A stretch of 64,000 nt of DNA from UBA2779 sp965232615 (GTDB lineage Bacteria > Spirochaetota > Spirochaetia > DSM-2461). The position numbers and the translations under genes were made by a program. The stretch's first letter is position 1, and each line of letters begins with the position of its first letter. Shown here one piece after another: positions 28,341 through 37,193 of the stretch. The DNA is taken from contig OZ246985.1 of assembly GCA_965232615.1 (NCBI GenBank), positions 1,798,001 through 1,862,000 of the forward strand. The letters run 5' to 3'. Below the pieces are notes generated by a model, which saw nothing but the letters and a program-made list of their open reading frames with translations, was not told the DNA's origin and made no database searches.

Positions 28341-29311
28341 GAAGCACCTCCTGATTCCCTGACAGGTTTTGGAGCTGTTTTTTTCTTCTTCATGGCGGCA
28401 GGAAACCACTCGTCCAGCAAGCTTGCGAAGGTGTTCCCTATAAGCAGTCCAAAACTCACTCCCTCAGGAAAGAGGGAGAAAATCCTGATAGCGGCCGATA
28501 CACCACCGATGAGAAAGCCATAGGCCCATTGGGATCCAGGATTTTTGGGTGCGGTGACAGGATCGGTCACCATGAAAACCGCTATGTAAAGAAAACTCCC
28601 TGAAAAGATGGATTCCAGAGGTGGAAAGGGATTTATACTCCCAGCAGGTTTAATGCCAATGGCCCACAGAGCCGTTGTAACAGCCACAAAACTCAAAAAT
28701 GTGGAAATAATAATTTTCCAACTGGCTGTTTTGGTTGCTGTGAGATAAACAGCCGCAACTATTATCAGAATGGCGGCACTTTCTCCCAATGCTCCAATTC
28801 GAAAACCAGTAACAAGATCGATGAGATCCGGTGCAAAACCCTCCTTCAGATCCATCAGCGGCGTCGCCGCTGTGGCTGTATCAATGGAGGTATCCAGGCC
28901 AAAGTTCCACGGCATACCGGGTTTCCAGGGTTCAAGGAAACTGCGCTGCATGCCATTGGGAAAAGAAACATACACAAACAGCCGGCCGGCAATGGCCGGG
29001 TTGAAAATGTTCCGGCCGAATCCGCCATAGATGTTCTTGGCAAAAACCACACCGAATACGATACCCACAGCGGCTATCCACAATGGAACCGCCGGCGGCA
29101 TTGACAGAGCGTATAGTGAACAGGTAACCAGAACCGCTTCGCTTACTTTTTTACCCCTGGGTCTGGTGAACACGTATTCCGCTAAAATACCAAATACGAA
29201 TACTACACCCGTAATCGTCAAACTTCGCCATCCATACAGTAGAATGGAAAATATAAATATCGGAACAAGAGAGTAAATAACTCTTCTCATCATCAACTGT
29301 TTCTGGAACAT
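28337..29311 (-). CDS. nqrB: Na+-NQR subunit B (NqrB/RnfD family)
   Basis: A multi-helix membrane subunit of 324 residues that carries covalent FMN and forms part of the ion path. The flavin-attachment region reads DTATAATPL (near residue 145), closer to the RnfD form (SGATPL) than to the NqrB form (SGATTL). The conserved segment GGFGRNIFNPAIAGRLFVYV is present. The length also fits RnfD (about 320-350) better than NqrB (about 410). The operon otherwise carries nqrF and lacks rnfB/rnfC. It is the first gene of the set; no nqrA lies upstream, where the DNA leads into a repeat element and a divergent gene. Confidence 0.85.
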   Translation of the reverse strand: MFQKQLMMRRVIYSLVPIFIFSILLYGWRSLTITGVVFVFGILAEYVFTRPRGKKVSEAVLVTCSLYALSMPPAVPLWIAAVGIVFGVVFAKNIYGGFGRNIFNPAIAGRLFVYVSFPNGMQRSFLEPWKPGMPWNFGLDTSIDTATAATPLMDLKEGFAPDLIDLVTGFRIGALGESAAILIIVAAVYLTATKTASWKIIISTFLSFVAVTTALWAIGIKPAGSINPFPPLESIFSGSFLYIAVFMVTDPVTAPKNPGSQWAYGFLIGGVSAAIRIFSLFPEGVSFGLLIGNTFASLLDEWFPAAMKKKKTAPKPVRESGGAS

Positions 29312-29420
29312 TCCTGCCCACCTCTAATGCAAATTTCAATGTAAGTCAAACACTGCATTAACTATTATCTATTTCGTAATATTTGGCTAGAGTCATAGTC
29401 AAATTTAGGGAATTATTATA

Positions 29421-29505
29421 GGGCACCTCTAAAAAACCTTATTTGTTTTTGGCTTGATCTTTTTCCTCTGCGCCAAATTCCAATAACGGTTTTTTAGAGG
29501 TTGCC
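29421..29505 (+). repeat. Modular inverted-repeat element (copy B), minimal form without hairpins
   Basis: An 85-bp element between the divergent nqrB and rseC-like genes. It starts GGGCACCTCTAAAAAACC and ends GGTTTTTTAGAGGTTGCC. It keeps the first part of the left module (GGCTTGATCTTTTTCCTC) and the right module (TGCGCCAAATTCCAATAACG) but has no hairpin unit between them. TA lies directly on both sides, so a 2-bp target duplication is possible. This copy shows that the hairpin array is an optional part. Confidence 0.85.
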
Positions 29506-29546
29506 TAAAGTGTTGACACTGAATATTATGGCCAATGGAGAATGCT

Positions 29547-29993
29547 ATGCTGAGAAAAGCTGTTGTTGCTGATATTGGACAGACCGATGTTGGGTTATTG
29601 ATGCTGGATGAAGTAGAAAAAGCTCATGATGAGGCCTGTCATCAAGTTGTCGGCTGTGGTTCATCAGGTTGTGGATGCCGTGTAAGCGGCAGACGATTCA
29701 GAGCAGCTAAACCAGAAGGCTTTGTAATTAGTACTGGTGATACCGTAGAAGTCTCCTCTCCGGTAGGTCTGGGGGCCTCATTTCTAATACTGGGAATTCC
29801 CGTTGTCGGAGCAGTAGCTGTCTGGTTTGTCATGACCAGATTCTTTCCCAATGCTGCTGAAGGCTTTACCGCCCTCGGAGCCTTTCTTGGTGCCATTACT
29901 GCTGGCGGACTGGTATTCATCTCCGGTAGCCGAAGAAGGAATAAACGTCTGCCGGAGATTGTATCCACTGTGACATCAAGGCCAACTCCGTGA
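29547..29993 (+). CDS. RseC/MucC-family membrane protein
   Basis: A 148-residue protein of the RseC family. The N-terminal part has the Cys-rich signature (CHQVVGCGSSGCGC, residues about 30-43), then a small beta region ending in GDTVEVSS, then two membrane helices. I placed the start at ATG 29547 because GGAG lies 6 bases upstream. RseC relatives are often encoded beside rnf/rsx genes, and here the gene is divergent from nqrB. That supports a link to electron flow into the NQR-type complex or to redox control. The next gene overlaps by 4 bp. Confidence 0.85.
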   Translation: MLRKAVVADIGQTDVGLLMLDEVEKAHDEACHQVVGCGSSGCGCRVSGRRFRAAKPEGFVISTGDTVEVSSPVGLGASFLILGIPVVGAVAVWFVMTRFFPNAAEGFTALGAFLGAITAGGLVFISGSRRRNKRLPEIVSTVTSRPTP

Positions 29994-30649
29994 AGAATAC
30001 ATTCCTGACAATCCTGGTTCTCCCCGTTATTCTGACCACAACTGTCAGCACCGCATGGACACAGTCTGTCAACTCAATACTCCACCGGGCCGTTGAGCTC
30101 ACGGGAACTCCCTACCGAAGTGGAGGAATGAATCCCGGAGGCTTTGACTGTTCCGGGTTTGTTGTCTATCTCTACAAACCGACCTTACCCGATATACCGC
30201 GAATATCAAAACAAATCGCCAGAATCGGAACGAGTGTCGCAGCCAGACAATGGCAGCCAGGCGACCTTCTATTCTACGCGACCGGTGCCAATCCAAACCA
30301 GATCAATCACGTTGCGATCTGGTACAGTGAAAATCAAATCATCCATAGTATTTCCGGTGGCCCGGAGACAGGTGTTGTGATAACTCCAGCGGACAGCCAT
30401 TATTGGAAGACCCGTTATGTTTCAGCCAGACGGGTGTTGCCTATGGAAGAAGTGATTGATGAAGTGTCATCTCCAGAATCGGCTGAATCTCCAGGGGAGA
30501 TACCGCCTCCAACTCATCGGGAGAAATCCCCATGGGACGATTTCGATGGGATTCTTCGTGGTGATTTTGATGTCTGGAAGAAAGCAGATGATACAGCATT
30601 CGAAGCGTTTAAAAAGAATTCAGTGTCAGAAAGCTTGTTAATGGAATAA
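29990..30649 (+). CDS. Secreted NlpC/P60 peptidase
   Basis: A 219-residue cell-wall peptidase of the NlpC/P60 class, starting at GTG 29990 with the signal LTILVLPVILTTTVSTAWTQ. The catalytic Cys lies in GGFDCSGFVVYLY (near residue 46) and the His in QINHVAIWY (near residue 102). GTPYRSGGMNP is the usual lead-in. After about residue 150 there is a Pro/Glu-rich tail ending in a charged helix (DFDGILRGDFDVWKKADD) that is not part of the fold. Such enzymes cut D-Glu to diamino acid bonds in peptidoglycan. The 4-bp overlap with the rseC-like gene suggests co-expression. Confidence 0.88.
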   Translation: MKNTFLTILVLPVILTTTVSTAWTQSVNSILHRAVELTGTPYRSGGMNPGGFDCSGFVVYLYKPTLPDIPRISKQIARIGTSVAARQWQPGDLLFYATGANPNQINHVAIWYSENQIIHSISGGPETGVVITPADSHYWKTRYVSARRVLPMEEVIDEVSSPESAESPGEIPPPTHREKSPWDDFDGILRGDFDVWKKADDTAFEAFKKNSVSESLLME

Positions 30650-30695
30650 AAATCCCCGTCAAGCTCGTTATAACATAGTATGAAAACAATTTATA

Positions 30696-31278
30696 GGCAA
30701 CCTCTAAAAACCGTTTTTGGAATTTGGCGCAGAGGCGGTGTGTTCCTCGGGCTACGCCCTGCGGGACACACCTGAAAGTGGCGGTGCGTTCCTCGGAGCT
30801 TTGCTCCTGCGGTACGCACCTGCTTAAATTTTTTCTTGATGCAAGGCGGCCTGTCTGCATGCGGACACGCGCAGGCAAGCAAAAGCGGAGCTAGCTTAAG
30901 CGGTTGGCGGTGCGTTCCTCGGAGCTTTGCTCCTGCGGTACGCACCTGCTTAAATTTTTTCTTGATGCAAGGCGGCCTGTCTGCATGCGGACACGCGCAG
31001 GCAAGCAAAAGCGGAGCTAGCTTAAGCGGTTGGCGGTGCGTTCCTCGGAGCTTTGCTCCTGCGGTACGCACCTGCTTAAATTTTTTCTTGATGCAAGGCG
31101 GCCTGTCTGCATGCGGACACGCGCAGGCAAGCAAAAGCGGAGCTAGCTTAAGCGGTTGGCGGTGCGTTCCTCGGAGCTTTGCTCCTGCGGTACGCACCTG
31201 CTTATGTAAGCATTTTGACAACGTAGCAGCGAGGAAAAAGATCAAGCCAAAAACAAATAAGGTTTTTTAGAGGTGCCC
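30696..31278 (-). repeat. Modular inverted-repeat element (copy C) with a 126-bp tandem array
   Basis: A 583-bp element filling the gap between two convergent genes. Its ends are GGCAACCTCTAAAAACC and GGTTTTTTAGAGGTGCCC. After a hairpin of the GGTGTGT...ACACACC type there are 126-bp units starting at 30780, 30906 and 31032, plus a fourth hairpin alone at 31158. Each unit has the GGTGCGT...ACGCACC hairpin and a spacer with the palindrome-rich run CGGCCTGTCTGCATGCGGAC. Since 126 is divisible by three, long open frames on both strands repeat 42 residues. They have no ribosome sites and I do not take them as genes. Confidence 0.87.
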
Positions 31279-31282
31279 ATAA

Positions 31283-32209
31283 TCAGTTCCACTCTTCCGG
31301 ACAAACGGCCAGAGACCATACACCCGATTTATCATGCCATCGAGCGATAACGACAAACCCCCGAATACTCCCAAAACCTTTGCCATAGGATGCCGAAGAG
31401 ATTTCCGTACGTGACCAGGTCTCAGATGATTGAGTTTTTTCAATCGCCATAGAACTGTTCTCTCCATGAATCCTGAGAATCATTGCGGCCAGGGCTGCTT
31501 CATCAGCTCTTTTAAACGTCCTGACCAGCGTGCTCTGCTCAGCTCCCAGTCCTACAGTAACTATCCATCCCGGGATTACTGGGGGTTTGTTTATCCATGA
31601 AGGTTTGCCTCCCACGTAGTCAGGCTGCCAGTTCAGGTGGGGGATTTCCGGTCTTTCCAGCTGAAACTTCACCCATGTTCCCTCTTCTGTTACCCATATC
31701 TCTCTGGCTTTCATATTTTTCATGGCAAGATCCATGGCCTCACCATCATAATATGCCCGGGTTCTTCCAGTAAAATTCGCCCCCTGCTGATTACTTATCA
31801 TGAAATCCTGGCTGGATCCCCAGAACTCTGAGAATACACCAGCCTGGAGTGCAGCATTTTCCAGTGCCAGCAGTTTCTCCTCCTCCCTGTTGGAACGACG
31901 GGAACCAGCAGCCACAAAGAAGAGAGAATCATCGGAGAACCTGCTGTCCCAGATCCAGAGAGGAGTGCCGTCTTCTGTTACTTCATGTTGAATAGGATTG
32001 GATTCTTCGGGCGATTTTTCCAGGGTAATGCAGGAGGCAACTGTTGTGATTAAGACTGCTGCTGCAATGACGTATGTGCTCCATTTCCGCCTGAAGTTGG
32101 CAGAGAAAAACCTCTTAGTCAGTTTTCCGGGGCTGTTTTTCAGTAGGATTCTCAAGTTTTGATTTTTCGGGCACAATGTCTGTAAGCAGAAGAACTTCAA
32201 GGAATTCAC
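31283..32209 (-). CDS. LPP20-like lipoprotein
   Basis: A 308-residue lipoprotein starting at GTG 32209. A long positively charged lead is followed by a signal helix and the lipobox VASC (near residue 60). The mature part resembles the LPP20 group: a stretch with ENAALQAG and a second domain around SWINKPPVIPGWIVTVGLG that continues with FKRADEAALAAMILRI. It starts inside the stop of the upstream gene (GTGA). The stop lies only 5 bp from the end of repeat copy C. Function is unknown; related proteins are surface or periplasmic lipoproteins in spirochaetes and epsilonproteobacteria. Confidence 0.75.
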   Translation of the reverse strand: MNSLKFFCLQTLCPKNQNLRILLKNSPGKLTKRFFSANFRRKWSTYVIAAAVLITTVASCITLEKSPEESNPIQHEVTEDGTPLWIWDSRFSDDSLFFVAAGSRRSNREEEKLLALENAALQAGVFSEFWGSSQDFMISNQQGANFTGRTRAYYDGEAMDLAMKNMKAREIWVTEEGTWVKFQLERPEIPHLNWQPDYVGGKPSWINKPPVIPGWIVTVGLGAEQSTLVRTFKRADEAALAAMILRIHGENSSMAIEKTQSSETWSRTEISSASYGKGFGSIRGFVVIARWHDKSGVWSLAVCPEEWN

Positions 32210-33672
32210 TGTTTCCCCATCCTGTTTAGACTCTCAAAATCCTTGAGCAGCAGGGCATTCTGAGGAAGTATTGATAGGCCTTCCAGAATATACGCACGAG
32301 CCTGATCAAATTCCTTCCTTCGATATGATTTGACAAACTGATTATGAAATACGGCAGCTGTATTCTGTTCAAAGGAATTCAGCATCCTGTTCCATCTGGG
32401 AATCCCGGCCAATTCAGAAGAGGCATTTTTCAGGAATCTCAATCCTTCAATCCAGTTGCCTCCTGCTGACAGCCTGTTTGCTTCCGTAGACCAGATGTAA
32501 AGCGAGATTTCAGACCACCTGTCAAATGTGATAATGCCATCATTCAACGCTGAATCAACTGAAACCACAGCTTCAGAGAAGGGTCTATTCTCAATTTTGT
32601 CCTCCAGAATCCACTTTCTAACTTCATTGTACTTCTCTTCAACGTACGAAGGTGACAACAAAGCCGAGAATCTATCATCTTTAATGAAATTCAGTGCATC
32701 ATCAAATTCATGGGCTTTTCCATTGCGTGCCAGTTGATTATTAAAGAGAATTTCCGCGCTTTTCTCCAAACCATGCCCGACACCCAGCAATCGGGCCGCT
32801 TTGCTCAGCATTATCAGAGCTTCTTTATTATTGTTCTGATTATCGCTTTCGGCAACAGCATTGTTGAGAGACTGTATGAAGTCTTTCCGGGCAGTATCTG
32901 TTCTGGACAAAGTCCACTGATCCAGTGCCAGACCAACGGTCGGCTGCCAGTTATTGGATTGTTGGAGGAAGGCTATGCGATTCTGGAAGATCAGGGAAAT
33001 GAGTTCTTTATGATTTATATCTCTACGTTGATTATAGTTACTTGGAGGAACATAGGCAAACCCTATCTGACCTTCAACCAGGTCCAATATTTCCTGCCTG
33101 GAACCGGGATCAAAACCATAATAATTGGTTGTTTCAACATCAATACCATCTCCAATACCAGGAAGTCGACAGAAAGCATGATCCCTGGTTACGACGCCCT
33201 TGATTTCAAGACCAATGGAACGGGTAAGAATCAGGTAAAAGACAGCGGATGAAACACAATTATATTCACCACTGTCCAGAAGGATATCCATGCGTGTCTG
33301 ATCCTCTACATAACGAGTGAGGTAATTATCATGCATCCATTTTAGAATTGCCTCACTGTCGGCCATATCATCGCCGGTCGCAGTTGCTGCTGCTTTCCGG
33401 GATATATCCAGATACCGGGTTGTATACCCTTCTATGCGGCTGCTCTCAACTCCAGAAGCGATAAGAGAAGACTGGATCAATGCTTTGATGGGAAGTGGTT
33501 CTGGCATTGCTGAAAAAGCGACGATTTCCCTGGTGGGTGTAAGGCGAACCTCTCCAGAGACAATGCCAGGAACGAATGCCAGAATGAACAGGAGGATGTA
33601 TCCAGGTGTAACACTGAAAAGGATCGAGTCAGGAGCTCCCTTGAGCATATTACTGGCAACATTTGAAATCAT
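32206..33672 (-). CDS. Transglutaminase-like secreted protein
   Basis: A 488-residue exported protein. It has a hydrophobic N-terminus (YILLFILAFVPGIVSGEV), a transglutaminase-like papain fold at about 90-230, and a helical C-terminal half that looks like tetratricopeptide-type repeats. The likely triad is Cys in GEYNCVSSAVFYLIL, His in VTRDHAFCRL and Asp or Glu in DVETTNYYGFDPG. Such domains are used as peptidases or crosslinkers. The start is not settled: ATG 33672 and ATG 33648 both lack a clear ribosome site. It is divergent from trxB with about 35 bp between them. Confidence 0.78.
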   Translation of the reverse strand: MISNVASNMLKGAPDSILFSVTPGYILLFILAFVPGIVSGEVRLTPTREIVAFSAMPEPLPIKALIQSSLIASGVESSRIEGYTTRYLDISRKAAATATGDDMADSEAILKWMHDNYLTRYVEDQTRMDILLDSGEYNCVSSAVFYLILTRSIGLEIKGVVTRDHAFCRLPGIGDGIDVETTNYYGFDPGSRQEILDLVEGQIGFAYVPPSNYNQRRDINHKELISLIFQNRIAFLQQSNNWQPTVGLALDQWTLSRTDTARKDFIQSLNNAVAESDNQNNNKEALIMLSKAARLLGVGHGLEKSAEILFNNQLARNGKAHEFDDALNFIKDDRFSALLSPSYVEEKYNEVRKWILEDKIENRPFSEAVVSVDSALNDGIITFDRWSEISLYIWSTEANRLSAGGNWIEGLRFLKNASSELAGIPRWNRMLNSFEQNTAAVFHNQFVKSYRRKEFDQARAYILEGLSILPQNALLLKDFESLNRMGKQ

Positions 33673-33707
33673 GATATATTATATTCATTGTAAAGAAGGA
33701 GAGCAAT

Positions 33708-34658
33708 ATGTCCCCGGATTATGATATTGTGATAATCGGCAGCGGACCTGCGGGTATGACAGCCGCTCAGTACGCAGCAAGGGCCAATCTTGAAGTTCTT
33801 GTTATTGAGGAAATGGCTCCCGGCGGGGCCATGCTACTCATCAACGAAATGGAGAATTACCCGGGATTTCCCGATCCAGTCAATGGGTACGAAATCAGCG
33901 ATAGGATGCGGAAACAAACTGAAAACTTCGGCGCTGAATTCAAAATGGCCACAGCGAATTCCATAAGCAGGGAGGGGGATGTATTTACAATTAAAACAGG
34001 TGAAGGCAAAGTGACATCCTGGACTGTTATCCTATCGACTGGAGCAAAACATAAGAATCTGGGTGCATCCGGTGAGAGCGAATTCTCCGGGCGTGGAGTC
34101 TCATATTGTGCCACCTGCGATGGTCCCTTTTTTAAGAACAAAAGGATTCTGGTTGTAGGTGGAGGCGATTCTGCCTGCGATGAAGGAGCCTATTTAGCCA
34201 ATCTTACCGATCAGGTGGTATTGATACACAGACGTGATCGTTTCCGAGCACAAAAAACACTGGCCGATCGTATTATCAACAACTCTCACATCGATGTGAG
34301 GTTCAACCATGTTCTGGAGAGGATAGAAGGGGGAAACAAAGTTAATTCTGTTATTCTGAAGCAGCTGGATACCGGGAAAACATATAAGGAGGATATGGAT
34401 GCCGTTTTCATATTCATCGGATCCATCCCTCAAACCCAGCTCGTCCCGGACATCGAGAAAGATGAGGCTGGATACATTGTTACAAACCATAACATGGAAA
34501 CGCAGATTAACGGTCTTTTTGCTGTAGGAGATGTACGGGCCACACCCTTCCGTCAGGTTATCGTGGCCTGCGGTGAAGGAGCCATCGCAGCTCACATGGC
34601 TGCTGCTCGCATTGATGGGATCAAAGGAAATATTTATGCGGGGTTGAAACAGACTTAG
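33708..34658 (+). CDS. trxB: Thioredoxin reductase
   Basis: A 316-residue cytoplasmic flavoenzyme that uses NADPH to reduce thioredoxin. FAD motif IIGSGPAGMTAAQYAARA is at residues 8-25, the redox pair is in CATCDGPFF (near 136), and the NADPH motif is VVGGGDSACDEG (near 152). The C-terminal FAD motif GLFAVGDVRATPFRQV is near residue 277. The ribosome site GGAGA lies before the ATG. It begins a plus-strand run with the glycosidase gene starting 2 bp after its stop. Confidence 0.95.
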   Translation: MSPDYDIVIIGSGPAGMTAAQYAARANLEVLVIEEMAPGGAMLLINEMENYPGFPDPVNGYEISDRMRKQTENFGAEFKMATANSISREGDVFTIKTGEGKVTSWTVILSTGAKHKNLGASGESEFSGRGVSYCATCDGPFFKNKRILVVGGGDSACDEGAYLANLTDQVVLIHRRDRFRAQKTLADRIINNSHIDVRFNHVLERIEGGNKVNSVILKQLDTGKTYKEDMDAVFIFIGSIPQTQLVPDIEKDEAGYIVTNHNMETQINGLFAVGDVRATPFRQVIVACGEGAIAAHMAAARIDGIKGNIYAGLKQT

Positions 34659-34660
34659 CG

Positions 34661-36331
34661 ATGCCTCTACGTTCAATTATTCCTGGAATGCTGATCGCTG
34701 CTACGCTCAGTCCGGTATTTACCAATTCGCTGCCCCACTTTAATGACAACACTGAACCGCAGGTGCTCGCCAGACAGATTGTCAACTCGATGAACAACAC
34801 TGAAATCATTGGTCAGGTACTCATGTTTGGCTACTTTGGTGAAACACCCGATAAGAGCATTCTAACCTTGATCACCAGGAATGGTTTGGGTGGAGTAAAA
34901 ATATTCGGCAATAATGCTAACGACCGAAATCGTCTGGCAGAAACTATAGCGGTCTACCAAAAATCAGCACTTAAACTGCGTTTTGGAATACCCCTTCTCA
35001 TTGCCACCGATCAGGAAGGTGGCTGGGTTAGACACATCAAGGGGGGGAGTTCAATAACACCTGGCAATATGGCTCTGGGTGCTGATCCCATTCCTGGAGA
35101 TGCTCTGGAAACTGGCCGCATCATCGGCAGGGAACTGGCCGCTGTTGGTGTGAATATGAATTTTGCTCCCACTGTGGACATATTTATCGATCCACAGGCC
35201 GATGTTCTCGGCCCCCGTACTTTTTCATCCCATCCCGGTTGGACAGGAATCCTCGGCCAGGCATTTGCCCGAGGCCAGGAAGAATATGGAGTGATCAGTA
35301 CAGCCAAACATTTCCCTGGTCATGGTGACACTTCTGAAGATTCTCATGGAACCCTGCCCGTTGTTTATGCTGACCTTGAAACTCTTCGACGGCGTGATTT
35401 CCTGCCATATGAAATGATGATAAAGGCAGGACTGCCGGCCATTATGGTGGGACATTTAGCTTTCCCGACTATTACTGGAGATCATATCCCTGCTACTTTC
35501 TCGGAAGAATTTCTAACCATCATTCTCAGAAAGGAAATGGGATTCGATGGGATCATCGTTACTGACGATCTTTTCATGGACGGTGCCCGTATGGACGGAG
35601 ATCCCCTTCATCAGGGTAGCTATCGAGCAATGCTTGCTGGAGCTGACTTGCTCCTTGCTTCCCAGGATCGCAATGCTCACAAAGATATATACTATAGATT
35701 CCAGGCTGAAATGCTCAAGGATAGGTCATTCAATGATAGAGTTCGGGAAGCAGCCACAAGAATATTGAAGATGAAAATCACATGGCTGAAAGGTCCTGAA
35801 TCTGTCCCCTACTTTCCGAAACCATTTGAAACTGATCCTGATGAAGCATTCGATACCAATGGATTTATACTGACCCAGGCCGCAAGAAGCATCACTCTGG
35901 TGAGGAACAGAAGATTTCCAATAAGAAGAGAAGATGCCGGGAAGGTGCTTATTGCCGGCTCTTATCAGGATTTCTTCACCGAAGGTAGAAATCGTTATCC
36001 CAACGCGAAAACCTGGTCACTGGATTTCAACAGAAATCCAGGAATCCTCCAGCGTCAAGGCCGGCTACTGGCCCAAACAGCCACAGGTTTTGATACGGTT
36101 ATAGTTCTTTTATCAAGTAAGGAGACAGCGATTCTTCTCAATGAATTGGAAGGAATTGGAGATCGGGTTGTTGTAATTTCTGTTCTATCACCGGCTCATC
36201 TGGACAGGTTGGAATGGGCCCGAACTGCTCTGGCAGCTTACGGTACCGGGAAGGAGAGCTTTCAGGCAGTTTTTGCAGCTCTGGCTGGTGATTTTGTACC
36301 GGAAGGCCGACTTCCCATTCCTCTTGAATAA
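34661..36331 (+). CDS. Glycoside hydrolase family 3, exported NagZ-like beta-N-acetylhexosaminidase
   Basis: A 556-residue family 3 glycosidase with a probable N-terminal signal (IIPGMLIAATLSPVFTNS). The NagZ-type loop KHFPGHGDTSEDSHGTLP (near residue 214) holds the catalytic Asp-His pair, and the nucleophile Asp lies in GIIVTDDLFMDGA (near 295). The C-terminal 170 residues form the extra alpha/beta domain found in longer members. The likely role is removal of GlcNAc from peptidoglycan fragments in the periplasm. It starts 2 bp after trxB. Close beta-glucosidases share the fold, but the His motif favours NagZ. Confidence 0.88.
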   Translation: MPLRSIIPGMLIAATLSPVFTNSLPHFNDNTEPQVLARQIVNSMNNTEIIGQVLMFGYFGETPDKSILTLITRNGLGGVKIFGNNANDRNRLAETIAVYQKSALKLRFGIPLLIATDQEGGWVRHIKGGSSITPGNMALGADPIPGDALETGRIIGRELAAVGVNMNFAPTVDIFIDPQADVLGPRTFSSHPGWTGILGQAFARGQEEYGVISTAKHFPGHGDTSEDSHGTLPVVYADLETLRRRDFLPYEMMIKAGLPAIMVGHLAFPTITGDHIPATFSEEFLTIILRKEMGFDGIIVTDDLFMDGARMDGDPLHQGSYRAMLAGADLLLASQDRNAHKDIYYRFQAEMLKDRSFNDRVREAATRILKMKITWLKGPESVPYFPKPFETDPDEAFDTNGFILTQAARSITLVRNRRFPIRREDAGKVLIAGSYQDFFTEGRNRYPNAKTWSLDFNRNPGILQRQGRLLAQTATGFDTVIVLLSSKETAILLNELEGIGDRVVVISVLSPAHLDRLEWARTALAAYGTGKESFQAVFAALAGDFVPEGRLPIPLE

Positions 36332-36335
36332 TTCC

Positions 36336-37187
36336 ATGAATTTCAAACTTTTAAAAAGGTCAACCTTTAATCAATTGGTAGAATTTCTTAAAACAGATGA
36401 ATGGCAGCATGTCCTTCTGACATCACGTTTGAAGGAGTCCGGGAATGTACTCCCCCGCACGATTACCGATGGACGGATCTGGCTTCTCAGTGATACTGGA
36501 GGAATTCATGGTTGCCTGTACATGGCCAGATATGGTCTTGTGATACCAGTATTCAAATTACAGGATTTCCATTCCCAGGTAGAAACCTTTCTACAGAGGC
36601 TGATTATGAGCCGTCAGAACAGAATTTATTCCGTTACAGGAATGAGCGACCAGGTTAATCTCATTGTAAATCTGTCCAGTTCAAGACCTGTTCATAATGT
36701 GTATTATAGGATGTTTACGTATGATTCACAGAGGAGCAGAAATGTCGTCAGGAATCCTTCAATCAAGATTGAAATGGCTGATCCATCAGATTTTGAGAAG
36801 CTCTGGCCCCTGGAAAAGGCGTATCAGAATGAAGAGGTGGTAAGAGCTGGTTACAGTCTGAATGAGAACCATGCCCGAATGCTCTTTTCTCATTCCCTGA
36901 AGAATCAGCTCATATACTACATAACTCTGGAAGGTCATATTATTGCCAAGGCCGGTACCAATGCCCGGGGATGGAACTATGATCAGATTGGAGGGGTTTA
37001 TGTCGATCCTGCATACAGAAACAGGGGTATGGGTCAGCAGGTGATGCAGGAACTTCTCAATACTGCCGAGAGGGACAAACGCAGGGTATGTCTCTTCGTC
37101 AAAGAGACTAATAAACCAGCTCTGTCGCTGTATTCATCACTGGGATTCAATGACAGGGGGAGTTTCCGTATTTCTTATTGGAGGTGA
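36336..37187 (+). CDS. GNAT-family acetyltransferase
   Basis: A 283-residue protein. Residues 1-140 form an N-terminal domain of unknown type. The C-terminal GNAT fold has the acetyl-CoA motif VYVDPAYRNRGMGQQVMQEL (near residue 215) and the closing ALSLYSSLGF. The start at ATG 36336 lies 4 bp after the glycosidase stop; a longer frame would run into that gene. The substrate is not known. The glgA ribosome site lies inside its last codons. Confidence 0.82.
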   Translation: MNFKLLKRSTFNQLVEFLKTDEWQHVLLTSRLKESGNVLPRTITDGRIWLLSDTGGIHGCLYMARYGLVIPVFKLQDFHSQVETFLQRLIMSRQNRIYSVTGMSDQVNLIVNLSSSRPVHNVYYRMFTYDSQRSRNVVRNPSIKIEMADPSDFEKLWPLEKAYQNEEVVRAGYSLNENHARMLFSHSLKNQLIYYITLEGHIIAKAGTNARGWNYDQIGGVYVDPAYRNRGMGQQVMQELLNTAERDKRRVCLFVKETNKPALSLYSSLGFNDRGSFRISYWR

Positions 37188-37193
37188 GAAATT

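Noticed and set aside
28337..29311. Calling the operon Rnf because of the RnfD-like first subunit
   Set aside because: nqrF is present, and rnfB and rnfC are absent.
30691..31270. Long open frames of 140-180 codons on both strands across repeat copy C
   Set aside because: They come from a 126-bp tandem repeat with no stop in those frames; no ribosome site, start context or family supports them.
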